From contig NZ_KZ819022.1 of the NCBI RefSeq assembly GCF_003115845.1, positions 124,001 to 188,000 on the forward strand: a stretch of 64,000 nucleotides of DNA, given 5' to 3'. The position numbers and the translations under genes were made by a program. The DNA comes from Brenneria roseae subsp. roseae (lineage in GTDB: Bacteria > Pseudomonadota > Gammaproteobacteria > Enterobacterales > Enterobacteriaceae). Shown piece after piece: positions 7,611 to 15,393 of the stretch. The notes beneath the pieces are model-generated. The model was not told the DNA's origin. It made no database searches and worked only from the letters and a program-made list of their open reading frames with translations. Positions within the stretch are counted from its first letter, which is position 1. Every line of letters starts with the position of its first letter.

Positions 7611-9017
7611 TTATTCGATTTTAACCCTTTCGGTAGCATAAAATTTTGGATGTCTGAGTTTTGGTGTTTCTGGTTTCATACCAGTTGAAAGTGTTGGTAT
7701 GTAGTCCAGATCGCTATCAGTCAGTTCGCGCAGCGGACGACTTGGAAAACGTCTGATCTCCTCTTTGGTTGGACTATAAGTGTCATTGTTAAATTTGGCA
7801 CGTCTTTCATACTCAGCGCGTGCCACATAGATACCCAGCACCTCATCAAACACGTAGTTTTCAGCAATACGCTTATCGTGATCAGCATCAATGGAAACAG
7901 GAGCTGGTTTCTTTCTGGCCCAGACAAATTTCTCTTTTATATATTCAACCACCAACAAGGTGAAACGCTTGAACAAACTAGTCTGACGAGGTTTAACCTG
8001 CTTCCTCTTACTTTTAACAGGAGCGCGTTTGGTCGCTTTGGCCGTTGAAGAGGATGAGGTTTTCAATTTAGTGCGTGTATGAGGTGCAGGGGCAACCAGA
8101 ACAGGCTTTTGGCCTTCTGATGATGACTGTGAACCTGTTTCAGGTAAGACAATTTCAACAGGCTCTGACATTTCGGATACGGTGAAACTTCTAAGGTCAA
8201 CAACGATCTGTAGATCCAAGTCCTTGAAGGTGTTGTATGTAGCCAGCGCTTCTTGTTTCATCTCATCACGAACAGTCTGTTCAGCAGCACGCTGCTCCTG
8301 AACCTGTTTGCTGTTCCACTTGGCACGATGAACACGTTGCATTGGTGGACGGCTGGTTGCTGTTGCCTTGGCAAGCCATAGTGCTTTTTCTTCAACATTT
8401 AATGTAATAGCAGCATTTTCGAGTGCTTCATTGTGCTGAGTATCAATTGAACGGTGATCAATACGCTCATTGCTGCCAGCTTCAGTAAGATAGCGATTGG
8501 CAATCGCAGACCATGATTCACGCCAAAGGATTACATTTTTCTTGTCATTCCAGCTTCTATCTTTTTTGCCAAAGCCATCAGCGGTGATTGGCTTTAATGT
8601 CAACATCACATGCGCATGAGGATTTTTACCATTGAGATCATGAAAAGCGATATCAGCAATCATTCCCTTATCAACGAAATTTTTCTGACAGTATTCGGCT
8701 ACTAATTTTATCTTGTCTTCATTGCTAATTTCAGTGGGAATAGCAACATCAAAATAACGGGCTGTTTGACCGTCTTTCTGACGCTCAACCTTTTCAACTT
8801 CATTCCATAGTGCGGTAGAGCTTTCAATAATATGAGCGGGTGCGGAAACAGGTGCTAATATCTGATGATGGAATAAATCGGAACGATGGCTGAAATCATA
8901 GGTATTGCCTGTGCGATCATCTGTTATTTTGCAACGCGCATGGTAGGCAGCCTTCCTACAGGAAGACATGCCCTCCGAGCGTTTCACAATTTTAAACTCC
9001 AGATGAAATATCGCCAT
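7611..9017 (-). CDS. mobA: MobA/MobL-family (MOBQ) conjugative relaxase
   Basis: From the ATG at 9017 the protein is 468 residues. The N-terminal nuclease domain has the family features: Tyr25 in AAYHAR as likely catalytic tyrosine, and the HUH-type metal site H126-D-L-N-G-x-x-P-H134-A-H136. This domain nicks one strand at oriT and attaches to the 5' end, starting mobilisation. The second half is low-complexity, basic and probably used for relaxosome contacts; no primase or helicase domain is evident. A GAGG ribosome-binding site lies ten bases upstream. The hairpin-rich stretch immediately upstream (9060-9360) is the natural place for oriT. No type IV secretion genes are in the window, so transfer would need a helper. 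Confidence 0.9.
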   Translation of the reverse strand: MAIFHLEFKIVKRSEGMSSCRKAAYHARCKITDDRTGNTYDFSHRSDLFHHQILAPVSAPAHIIESSTALWNEVEKVERQKDGQTARYFDVAIPTEISNEDKIKLVAEYCQKNFVDKGMIADIAFHDLNGKNPHAHVMLTLKPITADGFGKKDRSWNDKKNVILWRESWSAIANRYLTEAGSNERIDHRSIDTQHNEALENAAITLNVEEKALWLAKATATSRPPMQRVHRAKWNSKQVQEQRAAEQTVRDEMKQEALATYNTFKDLDLQIVVDLRSFTVSEMSEPVEIVLPETGSQSSSEGQKPVLVAPAPHTRTKLKTSSSSTAKATKRAPVKSKRKQVKPRQTSLFKRFTLLVVEYIKEKFVWARKKPAPVSIDADHDKRIAENYVFDEVLGIYVARAEYERRAKFNNDTYSPTKEEIRRFPSRPLRELTDSDLDYIPTLSTGMKPETPKLRHPKFYATERVKIE

Positions 9018-9059
9018 AAAATACAAACCTCAAATATAACTATGCTGCTGTTAGTTTTT

Positions 9060-9370
9060 CGTAAGAAAAACTTTTGTGTTGATGTTGACCTTTCTTTTAG
9101 CCTGCGGCAGGCAACCGTCGGTAGACCCCACACGCTCACGAAGTGAGTGTATAAGTGGGCATTGTTTTTTTGAACAATGTAAAACCCTCTACTTAATTAA
9201 TACGAAATATATTAATGACTGTAAAACAAAACGCCGAATTAAGCGGCGCAATCTGGATGAAAGGGCGAAGTATTCCGCGATATTACATAGATGGGTTTTA
9301 GATAGCGTCCGAAGGACAAGAGAAGTGTTAATTTATCCCGCCGTAAGGCGGGAAAGACCTAAAATAAGAA
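9060..9370. other. Hairpin-rich stretch, candidate oriT region
   Basis: The 757 bases between the relaxase start and the next small gene hold no convincing gene. Stems occur at 9100-9112 (GCCTGC/GCAGGC), 9132-9150 (ACGCTCAC/GTGAGTGT), 9161-9178 (ATTGTT/AACAAT), 9232-9248 (CGCCG/CGGCG), 9307-9317 (GTCC/GGAC) and 9336-9353 (TCCCGCC/GGCGGGA, GTAA loop). Relaxase genes of this family usually lie beside their oriT, so a nick site here is a reasonable inference, but no known nick consensus was identified. Confidence 0.5.
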
Positions 9371-9651
9371 AATAAGAGTCTCGTTAGATAGTTTTTCCTG
9401 TTGCACAATTCACAGGTTTAAATAAAATATTAGATTAAAAATCAATAGGTGAAATTAAAAGCACTAAATAACAAAAATAAGTAACGCGGAGAGATCGGGT
9501 TTTTTAACACAGGGTGATTTTGCATACTATGTTTTTAAATTTCATTTTTCTTTTCACTTTATCACCATTATTTTTTCTGGTCTGACCTGTTTTGTGTAAG
9601 TGAGCGCTAGCAAAATATCTAACTAAAAACATGATTGGATAAACACAATAT

Positions 9652-9713
9652 TAACAGGGGCAGACCCTGTTTTCAGCGATGTGATTGTTTGCGACAACCA
9701 CAAAGTGCTGCTT
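9652..9713. repeat. Second copy of the 60-bp double-hairpin element
   Basis: The sequence repeats 980-1040 with about nine tenths identity by eye: AACAGGG/CCCTGTT at 9653-9671, then an outer CAGCG/TGCTG stem (9674-9710) enclosing GTGATTGT/ACAACCAC. It ends 61 bases before the small gene at 9775. Partial relatives are at 837-873 and around 10932-10956. This dispersed repeat family is specific to the AT-rich region. Confidence 0.75.
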
Positions 9714-9774
9714 TTGACAAAGATAACTATATCGAATAAAACCAGTATAGTCATCGAACTAAAGGATAAATATA

Positions 9775-9921
9775 ATGAATAAAAAAGATGAGAGACCAAT
9801 AAAAGCAAAGAAACCGCTTGAGCATATCAATTTATGCATAACACGAGATTTTTATTTTTATGGTAAATTTTATGATGAGTTAAAGGAAATCATAAAAACA
9901 TATAATGATAGAGGATGCTGA
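9775..9921 (+). CDS. Small hypothetical protein, 48 aa
   Basis: An ATG at 9775 behind AAAGGATAAATATA opens a 48-codon basic peptide rich in Lys and Tyr. The frame ends inside the start of the next gene (17-base overlap in another frame), so the pair may be translationally coupled or may be one gene broken by a frameshift. No family recognised. Confidence 0.4.
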   Translation: MNKKDERPIKAKKPLEHINLCITRDFYFYGKFYDELKEIIKTYNDRGC

Positions 9922-10153
9922 TATACAATTTAATGCTACTATTGAACGGTTCAAGCAGATAGTTTTAATGAAAATGATTGATTGGTTAGATAGCGGTAGG
10001 ATCGTGCATTCTGACGTTCCAATGGTTATTACTATTTTTCAACAAGAAGCTTATGGATTCAATTTTCGAAAACTAAAAATAAGATTATACATAAATGACG
10101 GACTGATTAAAAAGTTTGGTAAAAGAATCGAGTATGGGATGGTTAAATGGTAA
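9905..10153 (+). CDS. Hypothetical protein, 82 aa
   Basis: The 82-residue acidic-to-neutral product starts at an ATG that overlaps the end of the preceding 48-codon frame and has a weak ribosome-binding site of its own. It is soluble, contains FKQIVLMKMIDWLDS and a YGFNFRKLKIRLYIND segment that reads like an alpha/beta fold, and shows no recognised domain. It may be the main body of a gene whose N-terminus is the preceding frame (inference from overlap and the +1 relation). Confidence 0.4.
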   Translation: MIEDADIQFNATIERFKQIVLMKMIDWLDSGRIVHSDVPMVITIFQQEAYGFNFRKLKIRLYINDGLIKKFGKRIEYGMVKW

Positions 10154-10232
10154 GGGATTTGAGTTAAAATACTAAAGAGTAATATTGAATATTGATTATA
10201 CCATGTGTTATGTTTGATAATGTTTAGGCCAA

Positions 10233-10706
10233 GTGATAGAGGTATTATGGAATGCTACAATAATAACTTGTTTGCAGGATCTAGAAGATAAGGCTAAAGA
10301 TCAAGCTTTTGAAGATGCGAGGAAAGGTTTAACCGATAAAGAATTCAAAACCATCGCCTATAAAATTGTATTTAAAGAACAAAATAAGAAAGAAGAGTTT
10401 TCAGGAAGAACTTATTACGAAGAGATAGATTTTCAAGAAGAACAAAGTATTCAGAATAATATATTTTATATTCATGAAAGATATAAAGTATATAAGGATT
10501 ATGCATATGGGGTAGGGTTAACAATAGTTGTTAATGAAAGAACCTTGGATCAAAAAGCTGTTGAAAGAGCTATCGAAGACTTTTATAAGCGTGGCGAGAA
10601 AGAATGGATAAATGATAATCCTGTTGACAAAAAAGAGCTTGTGGAACTTTACAACGAGGTTTTTAAAAAGACAAATTGTGGTTCCGCTGCAATAAAAATG
10701 GATTAA
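10233..10706 (+). CDS. Hypothetical protein, 157 aa
   Basis: The frame begins at a GTG at 10233 because no in-frame ATG is available near the N-terminus; a short overlapping frame starting ATG at 10247 suggests the true start or an indel is uncertain. The product is charged and helical (KAKDQAFEDARKGLTDKEF, ERAIEDFYKRGEKEW) with no membrane segment. I do not recognise the family. It lies 80 bases after the 82-residue gene and precedes a decayed acetyltransferase gene. Confidence 0.4.
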   Translation: MIEVLWNATIITCLQDLEDKAKDQAFEDARKGLTDKEFKTIAYKIVFKEQNKKEEFSGRTYYEEIDFQEEQSIQNNIFYIHERYKVYKDYAYGVGLTIVVNERTLDQKAVERAIEDFYKRGEKEWINDNPVDKKELVELYNEVFKKTNCGSAAIKMD

Positions 10707-10735
10707 TTTTTAACCAGTAAAACAGAGGTTCAGTT

Positions 10736-10903
10736 ATGCAGATCATCCCCGTCAGTCCTGAACACATTGCCAGCATTCAAGAAATCTATGCTTGGCATGT
10801 TATGAATGGAAAATCAGTCGGTTTTAAACACGGACGTTGGGTTGATACGGTTATTATGCAAAAGGCGCTTGGTGATGGGGATACGACTCTTCCAGAAGAA
10901 TAA
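10736..10903 (+). pseudogene. Internally deleted GNAT (phosphinothricin-type) acetyltransferase
   Basis: A 55-codon frame joins two ends of a much longer protein. The N-terminus IIPVSPEHIASIQEIYAWHV matches the first helix of GNAT acetyltransferases, and the C-terminus GFKHGRWVDTVIMQKALGDG matches the last strand and tail of the phosphinothricin/PAT-like group (family knowledge). The acetyl-CoA binding R/Q-x-x-G-x-G/A segment and all the middle are missing, so about 110-120 codons seem to have been lost in frame. It cannot be an active enzyme. The sequence is richer in GC than its neighbours. Confidence 0.65.
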
Positions 10904-10971
10904 AATATCTGTATTGTGGCTGAACTTTTACCATAGGGACAAGCCCATTACAGCAGATGTTTTACCATGAT

Positions 10972-11280
10972 TCATTTGTTTATTTTTTTATATTTAAAAA
11001 TGAAATTAATTAATAAAAACATGGAGGTAATTAATATGACAACCCATAAAGTAATATACATATAGTCATAATAAAATTCAGGGTTTCCATCGTAAAGACG
11101 ATTGTGGTTATAAGAGTAAGGGATGTAAATTGCATTTGATAATTCTGCACATGATATCGCGATAGCAATGATGTAATAAAACAGCGAGTTTCTGTTATGT
11201 TTGTTTTTTTTAATGCCATTAATTATTAATTTCAAACAAATTAGAGACACTACCGATAATATAATGAAGTCAACGGTCAT
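10972..11280 (-). CDS. Small integral membrane protein
   Basis: The 102-residue product has three hydrophobic segments (about residues 3-20, 33-52 and 75-95) and a Lys-rich C-terminus, typical of a small inner-membrane protein. Very AT-rich, no family recognised. It stands alone on the minus strand, and the 300 bases upstream of it (11281-11581) show no other gene and no clear repeat. The overlapping frame on the same strand is discounted because it has no membrane character. Confidence 0.45.
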   Translation of the reverse strand: MTVDFIILSVVSLICLKLIINGIKKNKHNRNSLFYYIIAIAISCAELSNAIYIPYSYNHNRLYDGNPEFYYDYMYITLWVVILITSMFLLINFIFKYKKINK

Positions 11281-11581
11281 TTAAAAAATCCTTGAATGGT
11301 TATAATTATTTTTATTTTAATATTTTTTTAAATAATAATCCAGAAAAACTCTATTTTTGATAAAAACCACAACGAACAAAATGCTATGAAAAATGCGTTA
11401 AAAAAATCATATCGTTCTTGTATGTTTATAGCTGTTTTCGTGAAAACATTTTTTAGATTTCCCAAATAAGTTATAGAGGGCTTGGTATTAAAATACTACA
11501 CGCTGAATGTTATTTTTTCAATTTGCCATTTCAATAAAAATAAAGTAAACAATAACAGACGTGAAATAAAAGGAGAACAAC

Positions 11582-11686
11582 ATGAGGCTTGGTGAGTTGG
11601 ATGAGACAGCATTAATTTTAATGACAATAAATGCTGTTGCTTGGGGAATAAATATTGGGCTATTAAGTATGTGGATTATCAGATAA
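11582..11686 (+). CDS. 34-aa single-pass membrane peptide
   Basis: A strong AAAGGAGAACAAC ribosome-binding site precedes an ATG at 11582. The 34 residues are acidic at the start (RLGELDE) and then almost entirely hydrophobic (LILMTINAVAWGINIGLLSM), ending WIIR. This is the layout of small regulatory or toxic membrane peptides. No known family is assigned; the opposite-strand frame over the same bases is less convincing because it lacks a ribosome-binding site. Confidence 0.45.
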   Translation: MRLGELDETALILMTINAVAWGINIGLLSMWIIR

Positions 11687-11763
11687 AAATATAATGTTAT
11701 ATCCTGTTGATAATTATTCAAAATGTGTTAATTGAATTGCACTGAATATTACAAGGAGAGGGT

Positions 11764-12057
11764 ATGCATAAAAATCATGATGAGGCCATTGATTGGGTAG
11801 CAAGACGATTAATTGAGGATGGTATCTACACCGATATTGAACAAGCTTATTCCGATGCAACAGATATCATTAACAGAAAGAGAGAGGAGGTTAGACTCAA
11901 ACAGGAAAAGGATTATTTCCGTTTTCGTATTAAGACTATAAAGAAAAGAATAGCATCTGGATACGAATACGCAAATATTCCATACAAACCGAAAAAACCG
12001 ATAGTTAAAAACAACAATTCAGATTCATTTTGGGATTGGGATTCTGACGACAAATAA
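11764..12057 (+). CDS. Hypothetical protein, 97 aa
   Basis: The frame starts at ATG 11764 behind AAGGAGAGGGT, a strong ribosome-binding site. The product is charged, with a helical N-terminal half (WVARRLIEDGIYTDIEQAYSDA) and a long basic helix RKREEVRLKQEKDYFRFRIK, ending in an acidic DWDSDDK tail. No family is recognised. It lies 28 bases before the TraD-like gene and probably belongs to the same mobilisation operon, so a relaxosome accessory role is possible (inference). Confidence 0.55.
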   Translation: MHKNHDEAIDWVARRLIEDGIYTDIEQAYSDATDIINRKREEVRLKQEKDYFRFRIKTIKKRIASGYEYANIPYKPKKPIVKNNNSDSFWDWDSDDK

Positions 12058-12085
12058 AACAATAAGAATATAAAGGAGAAAAACC

Positions 12086-12370
12086 ATGACAACAAAAACA
12101 ATCAAACAACAAATTGCTTCCGCGCAGGAACGTTTATATTTCTTGGAAGCTAAAAAGAAACAACAAACTAAAAAAGAAAATACCCGCCAGAAAATTATTT
12201 TCGGCGCAGAGGTTGCAAAAGTCTTAGGATGTGATATTGGTTATGTAGATAAAGAGTTAGTCTTTGGTGTTTTACTTAACATATCCAATCTTCATGAGAG
12301 TGATGTTGAGGCATACAGAGCACAAGGACAAACTTATATCGAAAGTATTTTAAATAAATCCAAGCAGTAA
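12086..12370 (+). CDS. TraD/MobC-like mobilisation accessory protein
   Basis: The 94-residue product has a coiled N-terminal helix (residues 5-35, rich in Lys and Gln) followed by KIIFGAEVAKVLGCDIGYVDKELVFGVLLNI. That second part resembles the conserved core of the small conjugal-transfer TraD family (the ALGALVAKAGL...LLGALL pattern), a partner of MOBQ-type relaxases (family knowledge). A GGAGAAAAACC ribosome-binding site supports the start. It sits 3 kb away from the relaxase gene, which is unusual, since these genes are normally adjacent. Confidence 0.6.
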   Translation: MTTKTIKQQIASAQERLYFLEAKKKQQTKKENTRQKIIFGAEVAKVLGCDIGYVDKELVFGVLLNISNLHESDVEAYRAQGQTYIESILNKSKQ

Positions 12371-12586
12371 ATTTTCTCTTTTCACGTCCGAACGGTGAAC
12401 CGGTTTAAAACTTGTTTTTAGACCGGTGAACTGTTGATAAATACTAAAGATAAAATCATTATCATGCTAATTAGTTGACTAGCCTTATTAGGAATAATCT
12501 TGGCTTTATTCGTGTGTTTCTAACAAGACATTTGACGGCTAAGACGATAGTATAAACGCAGACTAAATAGGTTGACAGGGAGTCGT

Positions 12587-13294
12587 ATGAGTAAGCGTAG
12601 TGATATTCTTGAAGATCCTTTCAATGCCAAGCTATCTTCACAATCATCTGGACTTATCTATACCGAAGAGTTGGGATGGATAGACCTTGGTCATGCACGG
12701 GGAGCTGATATCGTTGATTTACTTCAAAAATTTCGAACCGGAGAGTCAGGTAGCAAAGATACGTACCGGATCAGATATAACCAAATGATGTTTATTGGTC
12801 ATCGTTCAATTGGTACGGGGCGATTTGTTGAATGGGAGATAAAACGAGGCAGAACAAATTCTGAGATTGAAAGTATTGCTTTGGCAATGATGATGCACAC
12901 ATCTTATAATTTTGAATATTGGCAAACTCATTTTGGTTGGTTCACTGATAGTGGTTATAGTGCGGAAGATTTGATCTCTAACCTTCTGGGTTTTTATTAT
13001 GCGATTTCATCTAAAAACTATCTTTTGAATCTCAAGACTGTTTCTCAGGAAGCTGCTTTTCGTCGTTGGGACTATTATGGATCGTTAGGGCAGCATAAAA
13101 ACAAATCATTTTTGCCGCTGCTTTTTCCTGATCCTCAAATATCCGGTATAAAGCATCAACCATACTTTGGTAAGTTGCCTGTATGGATGCAACGCATAAT
13201 TCCTTTTACTGATGTTCAGTCAAGTATTGCTTATCCGGTTAATAAAAATGGTATGAGTCTCAGTTTTTTTGCTCCGAAGCATGTGAAGGTCTGA
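12587..13294 (+). CDS. Hypothetical protein, possibly DUF4056-like
   Basis: The ATG at 12587 follows GGGAG and is preferred to an upstream TTG. The 235-residue product contains GLIYTEELGWIDLGHARGAD near residue 25, which resembles DUF4056 proteins (tentative, from memory of the family pattern), and a run of aromatic residues in the middle. There is no signal peptide. Its stop codon overlaps the start of the next gene (TGATG), so the two are coupled and probably act together. Function is unknown. Confidence 0.5.
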   Translation: MSKRSDILEDPFNAKLSSQSSGLIYTEELGWIDLGHARGADIVDLLQKFRTGESGSKDTYRIRYNQMMFIGHRSIGTGRFVEWEIKRGRTNSEIESIALAMMMHTSYNFEYWQTHFGWFTDSGYSAEDLISNLLGFYYAISSKNYLLNLKTVSQEAAFRRWDYYGSLGQHKNKSFLPLLFPDPQISGIKHQPYFGKLPVWMQRIIPFTDVQSSIAYPVNKNGMSLSFFAPKHVKV

Positions 13295-13716
13295 TGATGA
13301 AATTAATACGTGGGCTTATTATTTTTATTGCGGTTTTTATACTATTAATTCTTGCTATAATGTGGGGGATGGGAAAAACTATTGATGCTCGCCCTGAGTA
13401 TAAACAAAGTGATTTTTTTAGTTATCATTATTTTACTGATGATGAAATCCAGAATGCTCCACGAATTAGCGCGGACTATAGTTTTAAATTCCGCGCTCAA
13501 GATGGAATGGTGCCATTAATGAGTAGTATTATCTTTAAAAATGTAAAAGATGATACGCCATTAAAAAAATATGTTGAATCTTTGGGATATAAATATATGG
13601 GTAAAGATGAAACATATGGTGACCATTGGAAAGACATGGAAACTAACACTACGTTTTGGTTGTGGGTAAGCAAAAATAAAAATGAAGTTATTTTGACTAA
13701 AGAAACCTATTATTAA
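13294..13716 (+). CDS. Membrane-anchored protein coupled to the preceding gene
   Basis: The product of about 140 residues has one N-terminal hydrophobic helix (residues 5-25, LIRGLIIFIAVFILLILAIM) followed by a soluble, probably periplasmic domain of about 110 residues. The start overlaps the upstream stop as TGATGATG (either of two ATGs may be used). A strong terminator follows at 13727. Together with the upstream gene it forms a two-gene operon; a cytoplasmic protein paired with a membrane-anchored one could be an effector-immunity or sensor pair (speculative). Confidence 0.55.
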   Translation: MMKLIRGLIIFIAVFILLILAIMWGMGKTIDARPEYKQSDFFSYHYFTDDEIQNAPRISADYSFKFRAQDGMVPLMSSIIFKNVKDDTPLKKYVESLGYKYMGKDETYGDHWKDMETNTTFWLWVSKNKNEVILTKETYY

Positions 13717-13726
13717 TTTATTTCCG

Positions 13727-13751
13727 CCAGTGTGATTACTGGCGGTTTTTA
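13727..13751 (+). terminator. Rho-independent terminator
   Basis: CCGCCAGT and ACTGGCGG form an 8-bp stem followed by TTTTTA just after the gene ending at 13716. It also lies downstream of the convergent H-NS-like gene. Confidence 0.85.
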
Positions 13752-13783
13752 TTCAGTAGTAAGTCTGTCAGAACATGTCGAGT

Positions 13784-14185
13784 TTAAATAGCGAAATCTT
13801 CCAGCTTCTTACCGTTTTCAAGCGCGGTAGCAACAGCTTTAGGCGTCCGTCCCTGACCCGTCCATAACTTTTCGTTACCATTTTCATCAACGTATTTATA
13901 TTTAGCTGGACGGGGAGCACGTTTAGCTTTTGCTGATTTACTTGTGGACACCGAGCCAAGCAGTTCAGCCGGATCGATGCCATCTTCCAGTAGCTGGGCG
14001 CGTAAAGCTTCGATTTTGGCCTGACGTTCAGCCCGTTCTTTTTGACCACTTGCTTCTTCTTCACGGCGATCTTCAACAATAGCCGTAAGCTTTTCCAGCA
14101 TTTCTTCCAGTGTTTCCAGATCGATTTCACGCGCCTGAGCACGCAGGGTACGAATGTTATTTAATACTTTAAGGGCTTCACTCAT
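13784..14185 (-). CDS. H-NS family nucleoid protein encoded on the mobile region
   Basis: The 133-residue protein has the H-NS layout: an N-terminal helical oligomerisation region ([20 protein letters not shown]...), a linker rich in Lys/Ala, and the C-terminal DNA-binding domain with the AT-hook-like loop TGQGRTP at residues 109-115. H-NS proteins silence AT-rich DNA, and plasmid-borne relatives reduce the fitness cost of the element (family knowledge). The gene is GC-richer than its surroundings. It sits directly upstream of the AT-rich pilin genes, which are natural targets. A related full-length copy presumably exists in the core chromosome. Confidence 0.9.
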   Translation of the reverse strand: MSEALKVLNNIRTLRAQAREIDLETLEEMLEKLTAIVEDRREEEASGQKERAERQAKIEALRAQLLEDGIDPAELLGSVSTSKSAKAKRAPRPAKYKYVDENGNEKLWTGQGRTPKAVATALENGKKLEDFAI

Positions 14186-14288
14186 TGGGCGTCATCCTGA
14201 TGGAGGAATAAATCATGGTTAGGTGGTATGTCAAAATTTGACAATTGGCAACGGAGAATTATATATCAATAGAACTAAGGAGGAAATA

Positions 14289-14471
14289 ATGAAGAAGAAA
14301 AAATCAACTCGCAATCCCCTTGAAGACACGGCTATTTTAACGCGTTTGGCACGAAAAGCATCCAGAAAAGCGATTAAAGAGGCTTTTCAGTCTGGTGTGG
14401 CTATTCATTATATTGCTGAAGGGAAAATTGTCAGAGAATATCCTGATGGTAAGAAAGAAATTATCCATTAA
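14289..14471 (+). CDS. Small basic hypothetical protein, 60 aa
   Basis: An ATG at 14289 behind a near-perfect AAGGAGG site opens a 60-codon basic protein (MKKKKSTRNPLEDTAIL...), with a C-terminal AEGKIVREYPDGKKEIIH segment. A longer frame from 14223 would lack a ribosome-binding site. The C-terminus resembles small DNA-binding or regulator peptides that carry a G-K-I-V-x-x-x-P-D-G motif, but no function is assigned. Followed by about 250 bases without a gene before the pilin operon. Confidence 0.5.
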   Translation: MKKKKSTRNPLEDTAILTRLARKASRKAIKEAFQSGVAIHYIAEGKIVREYPDGKKEIIH

Positions 14472-14719
14472 AAATGTTTTATAAAATCATCAGTTTTAAT
14501 TGACTTCATGATAAATAGTGATATTTATATTGAAGTAATAAACATTTTTTTAGTTTTTAACTCTCCATAAAAGGCAAAGGTATCATCCTTTGCCTTTTCC
14601 ATATACCTCGTCGTTAACCGTTCATCGGTAAAAAAGCTAAGTATCCGTTTTTTGCTCTTGTTCAATAAAAATTAATTGATTATCTCTTTTTTATCATTTA
14701 AATGACAAAGGAGATAAAA

Positions 14720-15286
14720 ATGATCTTGTTGAAGAAAAGAAAAAGTAAAAAAGGGTTTTCCCTGCTTGAACTACTTTTAGTTCTTGGGATTATCGCAGCG
14801 TTAGTGGTTGCGGCATTTATTGTTTATCCAAAGGTTCAGTCCTCGCAAAGAGCCACAGCGGAAAGTAATAATATAGCGACAATTCAGGCTGGGGTAAAAG
14901 CACTTTATACGGCAGTATCCAGTTATTCCGGGCTAAATGAAACAGTAGCGGTTCAGGCAAGTATTTTTCCTGACAATATGTTAGTCAGCAGCAAACCGGT
15001 AAATGCTTTTAAAGGCAACGTCTTGTTAGGCACATCAACCGATAGTCCTTCCGGCGTGGCTAACTCGGCATTTACTATTACCTATATTGGTGTCCCAGCA
15101 TCCGAATGCACCAAGATTGTTTCTGGCGTTGGCGCTAACTTTTACAGTGTAGCGATTGGAACGGGCAGCACAGCATTAACAACAGGAAACATCAGAAAAG
15201 CCAGCAGTGATATGAATATGGCGACCGTGGCGTCAACGTGTCAGTCTGGTGGAAACAGCAATACTATTACCTTCACATCATTATAA
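14720..15286 (+). CDS. pilS: PilS-like type IVb major prepilin
   Basis: The ATG at 14720 follows AAAGGAGAT and gives a 188-residue protein. The leader ends with KKG and the mature part starts FSLLELLLVLGIIAALVVAA: a prepilin peptidase site after Gly with Glu5 of the mature pilin (F-S-L-L-E) conserved, followed by the long hydrophobic N-terminal helix. Two cysteines near the C-terminus (SECTKI and STCQSG) can form the D-loop disulfide. The length and C-terminus fit the type IVb pilins used for thin pili by IncI-type plasmids. A terminator-like hairpin follows, so the major pilin may be expressed above the downstream genes. Confidence 0.85.
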   Translation: MILLKKRKSKKGFSLLELLLVLGIIAALVVAAFIVYPKVQSSQRATAESNNIATIQAGVKALYTAVSSYSGLNETVAVQASIFPDNMLVSSKPVNAFKGNVLLGTSTDSPSGVANSAFTITYIGVPASECTKIVSGVGANFYSVAIGTGSTALTTGNIRKASSDMNMATVASTCQSGGNSNTITFTSL

Positions 15287-15288
15287 AT

Positions 15289-15309
15289 AAAAGGGCATTC
15301 GCCCTTTTA
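15289..15309 (+). terminator. Hairpin terminator or attenuator between pilS and pilV
   Basis: AAAAGGGC, loop ATTC and GCCCTTTT form a stem with a T-tract directly after pilS. Partial read-through would set a high major-to-minor pilin ratio. Confidence 0.75.
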
Positions 15310-15393
15310 TCAATTAATCCCTTATAGATATCTTGACCACTTTTTTATTTTTGCTAATTGATTAATAGGTGAAATAAAAAAGGACGAGAAAAA

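Noticed and set aside
11518..11721. 67-codon frame on the minus strand
   Set aside because: It overlaps a plus-strand small gene with a strong ribosome-binding site and has none itself.
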